Source: Steroidobacteraceae bacterium
Lineage (GTDB): Bacteria; Pseudomonadota; Gammaproteobacteria; Steroidobacterales; Steroidobacteraceae
Length of the DNA stretch: 64,000 nucleotides
Direction of reading: 5' to 3'
NCBI GenBank assembly: GCA_017853555.1
Contig: JAFMJH010000001.1
Coordinates: 1-64,000, forward strand
Position 1 is the stretch's first letter, and every line of letters begins with the position of its first letter. Made by a program: the position numbers and the translations under genes. A model generated the notes under the pieces. That model ran no database searches. It saw nothing but the letters and a program-made list of their open reading frames with translations, and had not been told where the DNA came from. Positions 24,921-33,890 of this stretch are shown one piece after another.

Positions 24921-25219
24921 ATGTCGATTGGAAAACTCGCGTTGTTGTCGGCCGAATCGCGCAACTCTCGCGGATCTTCGTCGGCAGTGCGGGGCGGTGG
25001 TGCACGACGCGGACCGACTTCCGCCTCATTGGTATCGACGTCGCCGGACGTTTGCGCAGCAGCCGCGGGCGCCGTCTTGGCGGCGGGCCGAACCTCTTCC
25101 GGTGGCTCCGCGTTCTGCGCAATGGCGCGCACGCCGAGCGTGGACACCATCCACGCCAGCGTCGCGATCACGACCAAAGAAATCAGCCATTTTGCGATCG
25201 GCATTCGTTCATTCCGCAT
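24917..25219 (-). CDS. Small single-TM hypothetical protein of the operon
   Basis: MRNERMPIAKWLISLVVIATLAWMVSTLG followed by a Pro/Ala-rich charged tail; ATG overlaps the upstream stop. Confidence 0.65.
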   Translation of the reverse strand: MRNERMPIAKWLISLVVIATLAWMVSTLGVRAIAQNAEPPEEVRPAAKTAPAAAAQTSGDVDTNEAEVGPRRAPPPRTADEDPRELRDSADNNASFPIDI

Positions 25220-27605
25220 ATCGAGCCACCCGGAAACCGATCTCCTGCGTCGCCACCTCGGCACCGTCGCGCCAGGCTGCACGCAATTCGGCATACGTCG
25301 CCGTACGCCAACTGCTGCCCTTGATCACGTGCCGCGACCCGCTCGCCGGACCCAGGTAATCGGTCGACGAGCTTGGCGTGTCATACGAGGCATAGAAGTC
25401 TTGCACCCACTCGGTGACGTTGCCGACCATATCCTGCAAACCCAACGCATTGGGCGCGAACTTCCCGACCGGCGCGACGGCAGGATAGTCGTCCTGCCAG
25501 GCTTCGAGCACCGTCGGCAACGAAGTCGCCGCTTCGCCGCCGGCGAGATTCGCGCTGCCGGCGGGCGGTGGCAAGGTGTCACCCCAATCGTAACGCTTGG
25601 TCTTGCGTTCGGCCCCCGCATAGCGCGCGGCGAGCTCCCATTCACCCTCGGACGGCAAACGATAGCCGCTCGTCACCGGTTGTCGCAGCACCCATTGTCC
25701 ATCGCGTTGCTCGTAGGCCGGCGGCAGACCCTCACGCTCGGAGAGCCAGTTGCAAAACGTCACCGCGTCCGCCCACGTCACACCGGTCACCGGCATCGCG
25801 TCCAGATCAATCGAACGTTTGTCGACGAACCCGGAGGCATGACTGTCGCGAAACTTGCGAAACTGGCCATTCGTGATTTCACGCGTGGCGATGTAGACCG
25901 GTCGCGCAAAGGTGAGTACACGCGGCGTCTCGTTGGCGCGTCGACCCTGCTCGCGTCGCTCGCTGCCGAGTGCGAACGTGCCGCTCGGCAACAGGCGCAA
26001 CGCGATGCCGAGCGGCGACTCCACTTGCGCGGCGGGCGCTTTCCAACCGGCAGGTTTGCCTTGCAGCGTCAGCTCGTAGTCGACCCGGCGCGCGGCGGCC
26101 GCAGACAGATCGATCGTCGTTTCAAAGTCTTGATAGCCGGGTGCCGATACCTTGAGCGTCTGCGCAATCGCCGGCAGCTCGATCTCCAACGGCGCCTTGC
26201 CACGTTCCAGGCCATCGATCTGCACGACGGCGCCGACCGGCTTGCCCTGCACCAAAAGTTTCACGGCGACCACGGGCAACTCGAGCGACCACGCGAGTTT
26301 TTGACCGGCGCCCGGCACGAGGTTGCGCACGATCGAACCGTAACCCGCACGCTCGACGGTGATCTCTTGCGGCAGTCCGGCCGGCAACGACAACACTTGC
26401 GGCGTGCGGCCGCGGAACGTCCCGGCGACCGAGACGTCCGCGCCGCTCGGCGAGGAGACGATGCGCAACGTCGCATCAGGTGCGCCGAGCGTCAGCGGTC
26501 CGATCGAGAGCGTCTGCCCACCTTTGAGCAGCACGGCGCCCTGCCAGACTTTGGCACCGGGCGCCCGAATCGTGAGCCGGCGCAAACCCGCAGGCGCGTC
26601 GACCGTCGCCGGCAAAGTCACGGGCGCTTGATCATCGACGGCCAGCGTCGCCTGCGAAGCATTCACCGACACGGCGATCTTGCCCCAGTGGCTTTGCATC
26701 ACGACGCGCAACGACTCGTGCTCACCCGCCCCTTTGATCTGCAAGCGACGCGTGAGATCGAGATACCGCGGCGCGCGCAACGTCACCGTCCGCGTGCCCG
26801 TCGCGAGCGCAATCTCGCCCGGCGCGCGACCGACTTGCACCCCATCGACGAACACCGTTGCCGCGATGCCGCCGGTGTCGATGGACAAACGTCCCGGCAG
26901 TGGTTGCAAACGCACGCGCAAGATCTCGATACCACCCTGCCCGATTCGCACCGTCTGTTGACTCGATTCGTAACCCTCGCGTGACACGCGAAGGGTGCGC
27001 ATCCCAGGCATGGCATACAGAACGTTGCCGGCATGCCATGAGATGCCGCTCGCGTGTACGCGCGCATCGACGGGATCGACGTCCACGGCGATGCGATGCA
27101 TGCCGAGCGTGACGAGCGCCACCAACAGCGTCAGTGCAATGGCGATGATCCAGCCGACTCGAAAATTTTTGACGGGGCGCTGACTGGGAAAGGGCTGCGC
27201 GTCGACCTCACCGAGATCGGCGGGGACGATTTCCTCGGTCGCGACGTCGTCGTCACCCAGCGCCGTCAATGCCCGCACCGGCTCGATGGTCGCGTTGCTT
27301 GCCGAGTGCGTCACCACGATCGACGGCTCGAGCCCGACGTCACGCAATTGCACGCGCGCCGAACCCAGAAAGATCACGTCGCCGAGCAGCAATTCGCGAA
27401 ACGCACCGGGTGCCATCCAGCCGTTGTTGACGCGCACCGGGACGTCACCGTCGATGCGGATCCGCAATACATCTTCTTGGTGATCGATTGTGACGCGCTC
27501 GGCGTCCTTCGCGCCGGGGACCAGCACGTTGCAAAGCCGGTCGCCACCGATGCGTACCGGAAGATTGAGGGCGCGCTCACCGAAGGGTTCGTGAACGTGG
27601 ATCAT
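25209..27605 (-). CDS. FHA-like N-terminus, TM helix, PEGA repeats and C-terminal SUMF1/formylglycine-generating-enzyme-like domain
   Basis: TM VGWIIAIALTLLVALVTLG; PEGA-type repeats (LSIDTGGIAATVFVDGVQVGRAPGEIAL; LRIVSSPSGADVSVAGTFRGRTPQVLSLPAG); SUMF1-type VTGVTWADAVTFCNWLSEREGLPPAYE, GYRLPSEGEWELAAR, GLQDMVGNVTEWVQD, IGFRVAR. Confidence 0.85.
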   Translation of the reverse strand: MIHVHEPFGERALNLPVRIGGDRLCNVLVPGAKDAERVTIDHQEDVLRIRIDGDVPVRVNNGWMAPGAFRELLLGDVIFLGSARVQLRDVGLEPSIVVTHSASNATIEPVRALTALGDDDVATEEIVPADLGEVDAQPFPSQRPVKNFRVGWIIAIALTLLVALVTLGMHRIAVDVDPVDARVHASGISWHAGNVLYAMPGMRTLRVSREGYESSQQTVRIGQGGIEILRVRLQPLPGRLSIDTGGIAATVFVDGVQVGRAPGEIALATGTRTVTLRAPRYLDLTRRLQIKGAGEHESLRVVMQSHWGKIAVSVNASQATLAVDDQAPVTLPATVDAPAGLRRLTIRAPGAKVWQGAVLLKGGQTLSIGPLTLGAPDATLRIVSSPSGADVSVAGTFRGRTPQVLSLPAGLPQEITVERAGYGSIVRNLVPGAGQKLAWSLELPVVAVKLLVQGKPVGAVVQIDGLERGKAPLEIELPAIAQTLKVSAPGYQDFETTIDLSAAAARRVDYELTLQGKPAGWKAPAAQVESPLGIALRLLPSGTFALGSERREQGRRANETPRVLTFARPVYIATREITNGQFRKFRDSHASGFVDKRSIDLDAMPVTGVTWADAVTFCNWLSEREGLPPAYEQRDGQWVLRQPVTSGYRLPSEGEWELAARYAGAERKTKRYDWGDTLPPPAGSANLAGGEAATSLPTVLEAWQDDYPAVAPVGKFAPNALGLQDMVGNVTEWVQDFYASYDTPSSSTDYLGPASGSRHVIKGSSWRTATYAELRAAWRDGAEVATQEIGFRVARYAE

Positions 27606-29881
27606 CCGGGGATCGCCTCCGTGCAACGCAACTCGATCACTGCCGAGTCGTCACCGGGCACCAATACGACTTCGCGCCTTACGTCGCGGAACCCTTCGCG
27701 CGTACCGAGCAACACGTAACGCCCAGGCTTGAGCGCAAGCTCGGTTTTCGACACGGCGCCGATCTCCCGCAATTTCTGGATGACGATCCGGGTCGCCCCG
27801 TCCGATTGGATGACGAGGCGCACCGGGCTGTCGTAGCGCTGCAATTGGGCGCGCAACGCACTCACCTGTGCACGCAGACGCGGCGCCTCGCCGATCACGG
27901 CTGCCGCTTTCGTGATCAAGGCATCCGCCTCGGCGCGCACCTCCGGCGCCGACAATCGTTCCGGTTTCGTCACCATCATCTCGAGCCGACGCGCGAGTTC
28001 CGCGCGCGGCCTCACCCGTATGGCCGACTCACGCGCGAACACCAAAGTCGGATCACGCGTCAGCAAAGATTCGTATTGCGCCAAAGCCTCCGCCCAGCGC
28101 TCGCCGCTCTCGAGCGCGAGCGCGTTGCGGCGCAGCGTGTCGAGATCGGTGCGCGCGCCGAGCGCGTCGAGCGCGATCAAACCTTCACGAACTTCGACGC
28201 CCTCGGGGCGCAGAACCTTGGCGCGCGCCAGAGCGGCACGCGCCTGCTGGGGCTGCCCGGCGCGCAATTGCCGCAGCGCCTCGCCGATCTCGCGCGCATA
28301 GCGATCCGAGCCGAGCAGGTCTCGCGCACGCGCTGCGCCGTTGCGCGCGAGCCGGTTTTCACCGTCGGCGCGCAACACCTGTTCAAACAACTGCAACGCG
28401 TGCAGAGCGTCTTCATTCAACAACGCGGCCTCGGCGTCGGCGAGTCGGTCGAGCACGGGAGCCAATTTCGCGATTCGTGCCAAAGCCTTTGCCGCTTCGG
28501 CATTGCCCGGATCGATTTGCGCGGCGAGCTCGTACGCACTTTTGGCTCGATCGAGTGCGGACTCCTCGAGCGCGCGCGCCGCCGACGACAGCTGCGCATC
28601 CCGCGCAGGAACGCGCTCCGCCTCCACCCGCCCGAGTCGTTGCTGCGCGACCGTCATTCGTTCGATCGCAAGCTCGTATTCACCGGCACGCTCGGCCGCA
28701 TAGGCGCTTTCACCAAGCGCTTTGGCCGCGCCGAACGCCGCACCACCCCACACGCCCGCCGCGCGCTGCTCGAGCGCTTGCAGCGTGGTCTCGAATTGCT
28801 TGCGCGCGTCTCCGAAACGCCGTCGTTGTTCGTCTGCCGATGCCGCCGACAACAACGCACGTGCGGTATCGGGCGACACGCCTTCCGACCGCGCTGTCTG
28901 AGCGACGGTGGTGGTACCGATCGCAAATTTCGGCAACCAAAAAAATACGGCGGCCAGCGCCGCGAGCAATGCGCCAGCACCGAACCACACGTGCCAGCTG
29001 CCGCGAGGACGCATCGCGTCATGGCTACGCAGGGCGTCGAGATCAGCGGGCACGATGCGATCCAGCAATGCGGCTCCATCGACGTCGTGGGCGCTCAAGT
29101 CCACCGCCCGCAACGCCTGCAACACCGCACCCATATCCCGTGGTCGGTCACCCGGCTCCTGCGCCAGCGCCTGCCGCAGCAGCTCGAGCAGCGCAGCGGG
29201 TAAGGGATGCGGGAACGCGCCCTCCTGCAAGTCTGCCGCATCGAGACGCTCATGCGGATATGCGGGCGGATAGCCACGCAGCAGCTCGTACGCGAGCGCA
29301 CCGAATCCGTAGACGTCGTCGGCGACGGACGGCGGCGCGCCGGACGCCTGTTGCGGCGACGTCGAATAACGCGCGTGCGCAGCCTCTGCAGGCGCGACAC
29401 CGTCCAGCGAGGCGACGCCGAAGTCGGTCAGCAATGCGCGACCACGAAAGTCCAGCAGCACGTTGCCGGGTTTGAGATCACGATGGATCACGCCCTGCCG
29501 ATGAGCGGCGCTCAAGGCTTCGGCGACGTCGATCAACACCGACAAAACATGTGCGGCCGGCTTGCCGCGCAGCCGTGTGGCGTCGCCCGATGCCAGCTGC
29601 ATCGGCAACACCCAGACTTCGTCGTCGTGCATCGGTGCATCCGTACGCACGACGCGAATATCTGGAACGGCCGCATGCAAGCGCGACGCAATAGCGTGTT
29701 CGCGTTGCAACGACAAGCATGCCGCATCGGACAATGCATTGCCGGCGACTACCTTCAGCGCGACCTGCACGCCGGAGCTTTCGTCGAGTGCGCGCCATAC
29801 TTGAGCACCGGCATCGCCACCCAGATGCTCGATCAGCGCAAACCGCGCAAGCAGGCGCTTACCTTGTTCGAACACGGTCAC
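27602..29881 (-). CDS. Transmembrane serine/threonine protein kinase with TPR/PEGA-like C-terminal region
   Basis: VALKVV, VIHRDLKPGNVLLD, LTDFGVAS, ARYSTSPQQASG; TM segment WFGAGALLAALAAVFFWL; helical repeat region; terminal ELALKPGRYVLLGTREGFRDVRREVVL. Confidence 0.92.
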   Translation of the reverse strand: MTVFEQGKRLLARFALIEHLGGDAGAQVWRALDESSGVQVALKVVAGNALSDAACLSLQREHAIASRLHAAVPDIRVVRTDAPMHDDEVWVLPMQLASGDATRLRGKPAAHVLSVLIDVAEALSAAHRQGVIHRDLKPGNVLLDFRGRALLTDFGVASLDGVAPAEAAHARYSTSPQQASGAPPSVADDVYGFGALAYELLRGYPPAYPHERLDAADLQEGAFPHPLPAALLELLRQALAQEPGDRPRDMGAVLQALRAVDLSAHDVDGAALLDRIVPADLDALRSHDAMRPRGSWHVWFGAGALLAALAAVFFWLPKFAIGTTTVAQTARSEGVSPDTARALLSAASADEQRRRFGDARKQFETTLQALEQRAAGVWGGAAFGAAKALGESAYAAERAGEYELAIERMTVAQQRLGRVEAERVPARDAQLSSAARALEESALDRAKSAYELAAQIDPGNAEAAKALARIAKLAPVLDRLADAEAALLNEDALHALQLFEQVLRADGENRLARNGAARARDLLGSDRYAREIGEALRQLRAGQPQQARAALARAKVLRPEGVEVREGLIALDALGARTDLDTLRRNALALESGERWAEALAQYESLLTRDPTLVFARESAIRVRPRAELARRLEMMVTKPERLSAPEVRAEADALITKAAAVIGEAPRLRAQVSALRAQLQRYDSPVRLVIQSDGATRIVIQKLREIGAVSKTELALKPGRYVLLGTREGFRDVRREVVLVPGDDSAVIELRCTEAIPG

Positions 29882-29885
29882 GTTC

Positions 29886-31121
29886 TCAGGGTTGAACGGC
29901 AGGGTCGGCCGGACGTGCGTTTTCTTCCTGATAGATGCCCGCGAGCAGCTTGCGCCATTCGCGATAACGCTCCTCGGCCGTACCCGTGAGCTTCAAAGTA
30001 CGACCCTCGACTTCGACCACCTGCGGCGTCGCCTCGTTCTGGAAGCTGGTGGCGAGTTCCTTCACCTCCTGCGCGGCGACTTTGGCATCGGAATATTTTT
30101 TGATGCCGGACATGACGGCAGCCACGCCGCCGACCGCGCCGGCGGTACGTGCGGCGCTTTCGAGTCGCTGGCAGGCGTAATCGGTCGGTGCGCAGTTGGC
30201 TTTCGCGAGAATGGCCGCGAGTACCGCCGCAGAACCCAGGATGGTGCGGGTGCGTGCTTGCGATTTGACCCGCTCTTCACGCTCGATCGCATCGCGACTG
30301 GTGCGTCGAAAACCGCCGTAAGAATCGAACAGTTTTTCGGAGAAGCCGCTGTTGTAGCCGTCGATGGTGTCGATCAGTGCGGCGTCACGATCACGAATCT
30401 TGTCGATGCGGGCCACCGCAGGGTCGTTCTCGGCAGGCAACCTGACCAGATGCGTCAGGCCATCGGCGCCGCGCGCGAGGTAGGCGGAAAACGTCTGTGG
30501 CGCGAGATCGGCCGCGAAGCGCAGCCGCGCGACTTGACGCAGCTCGGCACGCTGCGTGGCGTCGAGTCTTTCGCGCGCCTGCAGCAAGTCGTTGGCGATC
30601 TGCGCGTAGACGTTCTGGAACGGATCGCGAGCCCGCAGCGAGGCGTCGGTCTTGTACGCGCCGACATCCGCTTCGCCGGAATATATTTTTTTGTTGATCC
30701 AGTTGCGACCGACCGCATCGCTCGCCGTGATCTCGAGCGAGAGACGCATGCCCGTGGATTCGACGATGCGCCCTGTGACCAGCAGGTCGACGAAACGTAC
30801 CGTGCTGGGCACGACGCGTACGGCACCCCATTGACCGGAAGTCTCGAGCGTCGATTTAAGGCGCGTGGCGATCAAGCGCGTCTCGGCTTTTCTGACTTCC
30901 GGATAGATTCGTCGTTTGTCGAGCGCTTCGACGTCATCGGCGAGCGCTGCCGGAATGCCGGGATCGAATTCGTGAATCGCGACGTCGAGCAACTCGACTT
31001 CGGCAATCTGCGTTTTGGCCTGCACGGCATCGACCTTGGCCACCGGACGCACGTCGTTCACGACGCAGCCGGCCAGCAGCGCGAAGAGCGCCGCAAGCAA
31101 TGGTGTCGCGCGACGGATCAT
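29886..31121 (-). CDS. Putative lipoprotein with GlyZip-like membrane stretch
   Basis: MIRRATPLLAALFALLAGC lipobox; internal hydrophobic TILGSAAVLAAILAKAN and TAGAVGGVAAVMSG. Confidence 0.75.
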   Translation of the reverse strand: MIRRATPLLAALFALLAGCVVNDVRPVAKVDAVQAKTQIAEVELLDVAIHEFDPGIPAALADDVEALDKRRIYPEVRKAETRLIATRLKSTLETSGQWGAVRVVPSTVRFVDLLVTGRIVESTGMRLSLEITASDAVGRNWINKKIYSGEADVGAYKTDASLRARDPFQNVYAQIANDLLQARERLDATQRAELRQVARLRFAADLAPQTFSAYLARGADGLTHLVRLPAENDPAVARIDKIRDRDAALIDTIDGYNSGFSEKLFDSYGGFRRTSRDAIEREERVKSQARTRTILGSAAVLAAILAKANCAPTDYACQRLESAARTAGAVGGVAAVMSGIKKYSDAKVAAQEVKELATSFQNEATPQVVEVEGRTLKLTGTAEERYREWRKLLAGIYQEENARPADPAVQP

Positions 31122-31825
31122 CCACCGCCTCCCTTCGAGCCCTTTTTGTACTCGATGTATTCCTTCCACAATTTTTCTTTGAGTTCCGGATCGGTTTCCT
31201 GTTCAGCGGCACGCCGCAAGCGGCGGGCGACGATATCGTCGTCGTCTCCCGAGGGAATCCCGCGATCGGGCGCACCACCACCACCGCCGGTCGTCACGGC
31301 TCCCCGGTCACGACGATCACCTCCGCCGCGCCGCGTTTCGTTGCCCGCTTTGCCTTCCGCGCCGCGCGCACCGCGCTCGGAACGCAAATCGCCTTCGCGA
31401 TCGCCGACATCTTTTCCCGTATCCGCGGTGCGCGAACCCGCGGTGGCGGCGGCACGCGCATCACGCTCGGCGGCGCTGCGTCGCTGCTCGTCACTCAAAG
31501 TTTTGTCGAACTCGCCCAAAGAATCATCAAGCCGGCGATCGAGTGTGCCGCGACGTTCTTCGGCGGTCGTTGCCGCGCCCGCGACATCGCCGGCCGTACC
31601 CGCTTCGGCACCGCCGGAGGCACTCGGGGTGGACATGTCCCCCGCGCCCGAAGTTCCCGCGCTGCCGGAACGCGACGGCGTCGCATCACCACCGGGCGAC
31701 GGCAGACCGCCCGACGTCGGTGCGGACGTGGGCGTACTCGGCGCAGGCAGACCGCCCGACGTCGTCGCGCAACCGCCCAACAATGAAATCAGCCCGGCCA
31801 ACCACCAAGTCGATGCGCGCGTCAT
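31118..31825 (-). CDS. Putative lipoprotein, low-complexity Gly/Ala/Arg/Asp-rich
   Basis: MTRASTWWLAGLISLLGGC lipobox followed by low-complexity sequence; 4 nt overlaps with both neighbours. Confidence 0.7.
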   Translation of the reverse strand: MTRASTWWLAGLISLLGGCATTSGGLPAPSTPTSAPTSGGLPSPGGDATPSRSGSAGTSGAGDMSTPSASGGAEAGTAGDVAGAATTAEERRGTLDRRLDDSLGEFDKTLSDEQRRSAAERDARAAATAGSRTADTGKDVGDREGDLRSERGARGAEGKAGNETRRGGGDRRDRGAVTTGGGGGAPDRGIPSGDDDDIVARRLRRAAEQETDPELKEKLWKEYIEYKKGSKGGGG

Positions 31826-32484
31826 CCGCCACCTTTGAAGAATGCATGCAATTGATCCGAGAGCCGGTTGCAGGCCGTGCCTTCGACCCGCGCGATGAAC
31901 GGCAACGGCACGATGGCGCCGACGATCGCCGATGTGCCGGTGACGTTCGTGCCGACGCTGCCAGCCGATTTCGCCTGCTTGAGGTCCCAGATCGTCGCCT
32001 CGAACGCCGACTCTTTTTCCCACCACCCGAAGCCGATGCATCCGGCCGCACCCGGTGCCACGCCGCAGGCAAGACTGCCGCCGCCGTCGGTACGGCGCGT
32101 TGCACCATTGAGCCAGACCACGTAGCGCACGCCGGTGCTGGAGACTTTTTCACTGACCCCCGGTTTGCCGAGCAGCTTGGTCACGCCCTCGGGCCGCGAC
32201 GGCGCCGTGCCGGGCTCGAACCACGGAAACAATTGATCGACGAACGCATTGTTGTCGACCACGTCGACGGGGTTTTGATGGGTGCTCAAACCTTTGGCGA
32301 CGCAATCCATGAAACCGTCCGCGGCCGCGGCTCCCTCGATCTGCGGCTTCGCGAGTATCACCACCGCCTCACCCTGCGCGACGGTCGTTTGCAGTTCGCG
32401 CGACTGCTCGACGCGCGCACTCATGCAGCCGCCGAGCAGCAGCAACGAGAGGACGATCAGAGGTGATGTCGAACGAACGCCCAA
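31822..32484 (-). CDS. Putative lipoprotein, first gene of the kinase/FHA/VWA operon (TTG start inferred)
   Basis: In-frame extension upstream of the ATG gives (M)GVRSTSPLIVLSLLLLGGCMSARVEQS with lipobox LGGC. Confidence 0.65.
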   Translation of the reverse strand: MGVRSTSPLIVLSLLLLGGCMSARVEQSRELQTTVAQGEAVVILAKPQIEGAAAADGFMDCVAKGLSTHQNPVDVVDNNAFVDQLFPWFEPGTAPSRPEGVTKLLGKPGVSEKVSSTGVRYVVWLNGATRRTDGGGSLACGVAPGAAGCIGFGWWEKESAFEATIWDLKQAKSAGSVGTNVTGTSAIVGAIVPLPFIARVEGTACNRLSDQLHAFFKGGG

Positions 32485-32570
32485 CTGGAGTCTCCGCAAG
32501 CGCGCCGCACGCACGCCTCGCGGGCCGTGCCGGCTGACTCGACCAAGTTTACCGAACGACGGGCGACTGA

Positions 32571-33890
32571 CTAGTCGCTTTTGGCCGGATCCGGGAATCG
32601 ATCGAGGCGCCGCAGTTCGGGGAAGACACGCAAATAGGTTGCCACGACCAGTAGACAGGCCACCCCACCGACCGTGACGGCCGCGACCGGCCCCCACCAA
32701 CGGGCCGTGACCCCCGATTCGAATTCGCCGAGCTCGTTGGACGTGCCGATGAACATGGAGCTGACGGCGCTCACGCGACCGCGAATCGCATCGGGTGTCT
32801 CGAGCTGCACCAGCAAGTGGCGCACGAATACGCTCACCATGTCGCCGGTTCCGATCGCGAACAGAGCCAGCGCCGACAGCCAAAAACTCGTGGATTGCCC
32901 GAACACCACGGTCGCGGCGCCGAACACGGCCACACCGCCGAACATCCAGGTCCCGGCGTGGCGCGTGATGGGGCGGTACGCGAGCCACACGGCAACGAGT
33001 GCAGCGCCGACGCCGGGTGCGCTGCGCAACACACCGAGTCCGACCGGGCCCACGTGCAGGATGTCCGCTGCGAAAACGGGCAGCAACGCGGTCGCACCGC
33101 CGAACAGCACCGCGAACAAATCGAGCGAGATCGCGCCCAGCACAGGTTTGCGACGCAAGACGAAACGCAAGCCTTCGAAAAATTCCGTCAAGGTCGCCTC
33201 GCTGCGACCTTTGGCACGCACCGGACGAATGCTCCAGATCAGAAGCGTGACGATCGCCAACAACGCGAGCGCGACGGCATAGACGAGCAGCGCGCCGGAA
33301 TGACCGATCACCGTTTCGCCAAAAGCGTACAACACGCCACCGACGGCGGGGCCCGCGATGGCGGCGCTTTGAAACAAGGTGCTGTTCAACGCGACCGCCG
33401 AGCCGAACACCTCGGGCGGCACCAGGTTGACGGTCATCGCCTGACCGCAGGGCATCCAGAACGCCCGTCCCGCGCCGAACAACGCCATGGCCACGAACAC
33501 GGGCCAAATATCGCGACCGCCGGAGAGCGTGAAAGCCAGCAACACGAAAACGCAGCACGCCTCGACCAGATACGCGCCGACCATCACCAGACGACGATCC
33601 GCGCGATCCGCGACATGCCCACCGGGCATCACCAAAACGAGGAACGGCAGGAATTGCGCGAGACCGATCAGACCAAGGTCGAGCGGGTCGCCGGTGATCG
33701 CATACACCTGCCAGCCCACCGCAACGCCCAGCATCTGCCACGCGATGGTCGCGCAGAAGCGCGCGAGCGCGTAACGACGGAAGTCCTTGATCGCCAAAGC
33801 GGCACGAATGCCGGAAGAAACTGCCAAAGGACCGCCCCGATCGTGTACCCGAAGAGTCTCATCAGAACACCCGCCACACCGCCCTCGCAA
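32571..33890 (-). CDS. MFS transporter (MFS_3/EntS-like); true start uncertain
   Basis: About 12 hydrophobic segments; GGHVADRADRRLVMVGAYLVEACCVFVL, LNSTLFQSAAIAGPAVGGVLYA, GRVSAVSSMFIGTSNELGEFESG. Confidence 0.85.
   Translation of the reverse strand: MRGRCGGCSDETLRVHDRGGPLAVSSGIRAALAIKDFRRYALARFCATIAWQMLGVAVGWQVYAITGDPLDLGLIGLAQFLPFLVLVMPGGHVADRADRRLVMVGAYLVEACCVFVLLAFTLSGGRDIWPVFVAMALFGAGRAFWMPCGQAMTVNLVPPEVFGSAVALNSTLFQSAAIAGPAVGGVLYAFGETVIGHSGALLVYAVALALLAIVTLLIWSIRPVRAKGRSEATLTEFFEGLRFVLRRKPVLGAISLDLFAVLFGGATALLPVFAADILHVGPVGLGVLRSAPGVGAALVAVWLAYRPITRHAGTWMFGGVAVFGAATVVFGQSTSFWLSALALFAIGTGDMVSVFVRHLLVQLETPDAIRGRVSAVSSMFIGTSNELGEFESGVTARWWGPVAAVTVGGVACLLVVATYLRVFPELRRLDRFPDPAKSD

Noticed and set aside
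23700-26984. 1094 aa plus-strand ORF
   Set aside because: Arg/His-rich translation antisense to the FHA, small TM and PEGA-SUMF1 genes, which have clear domain evidence.
29892-31838. 648 aa plus-strand ORF
   Set aside because: Antisense to two lipoprotein genes; Ser/Arg/Pro-rich composition, no motif.
20725-32484. T6SS threonine-phosphorylation (PpkA/Fha/TagQRST) locus
   Set aside because: A kinase and FHA proteins are present, but no tss/hcp/vgrG/ClpV genes or recognisable PppA phosphatase were found within the window.
32563-32578. GCGACT-GACT-AGTCGC hairpin at the end of the MFS gene
   Set aside because: Only a 6 bp stem with no T-tract, so not supported as a terminator.
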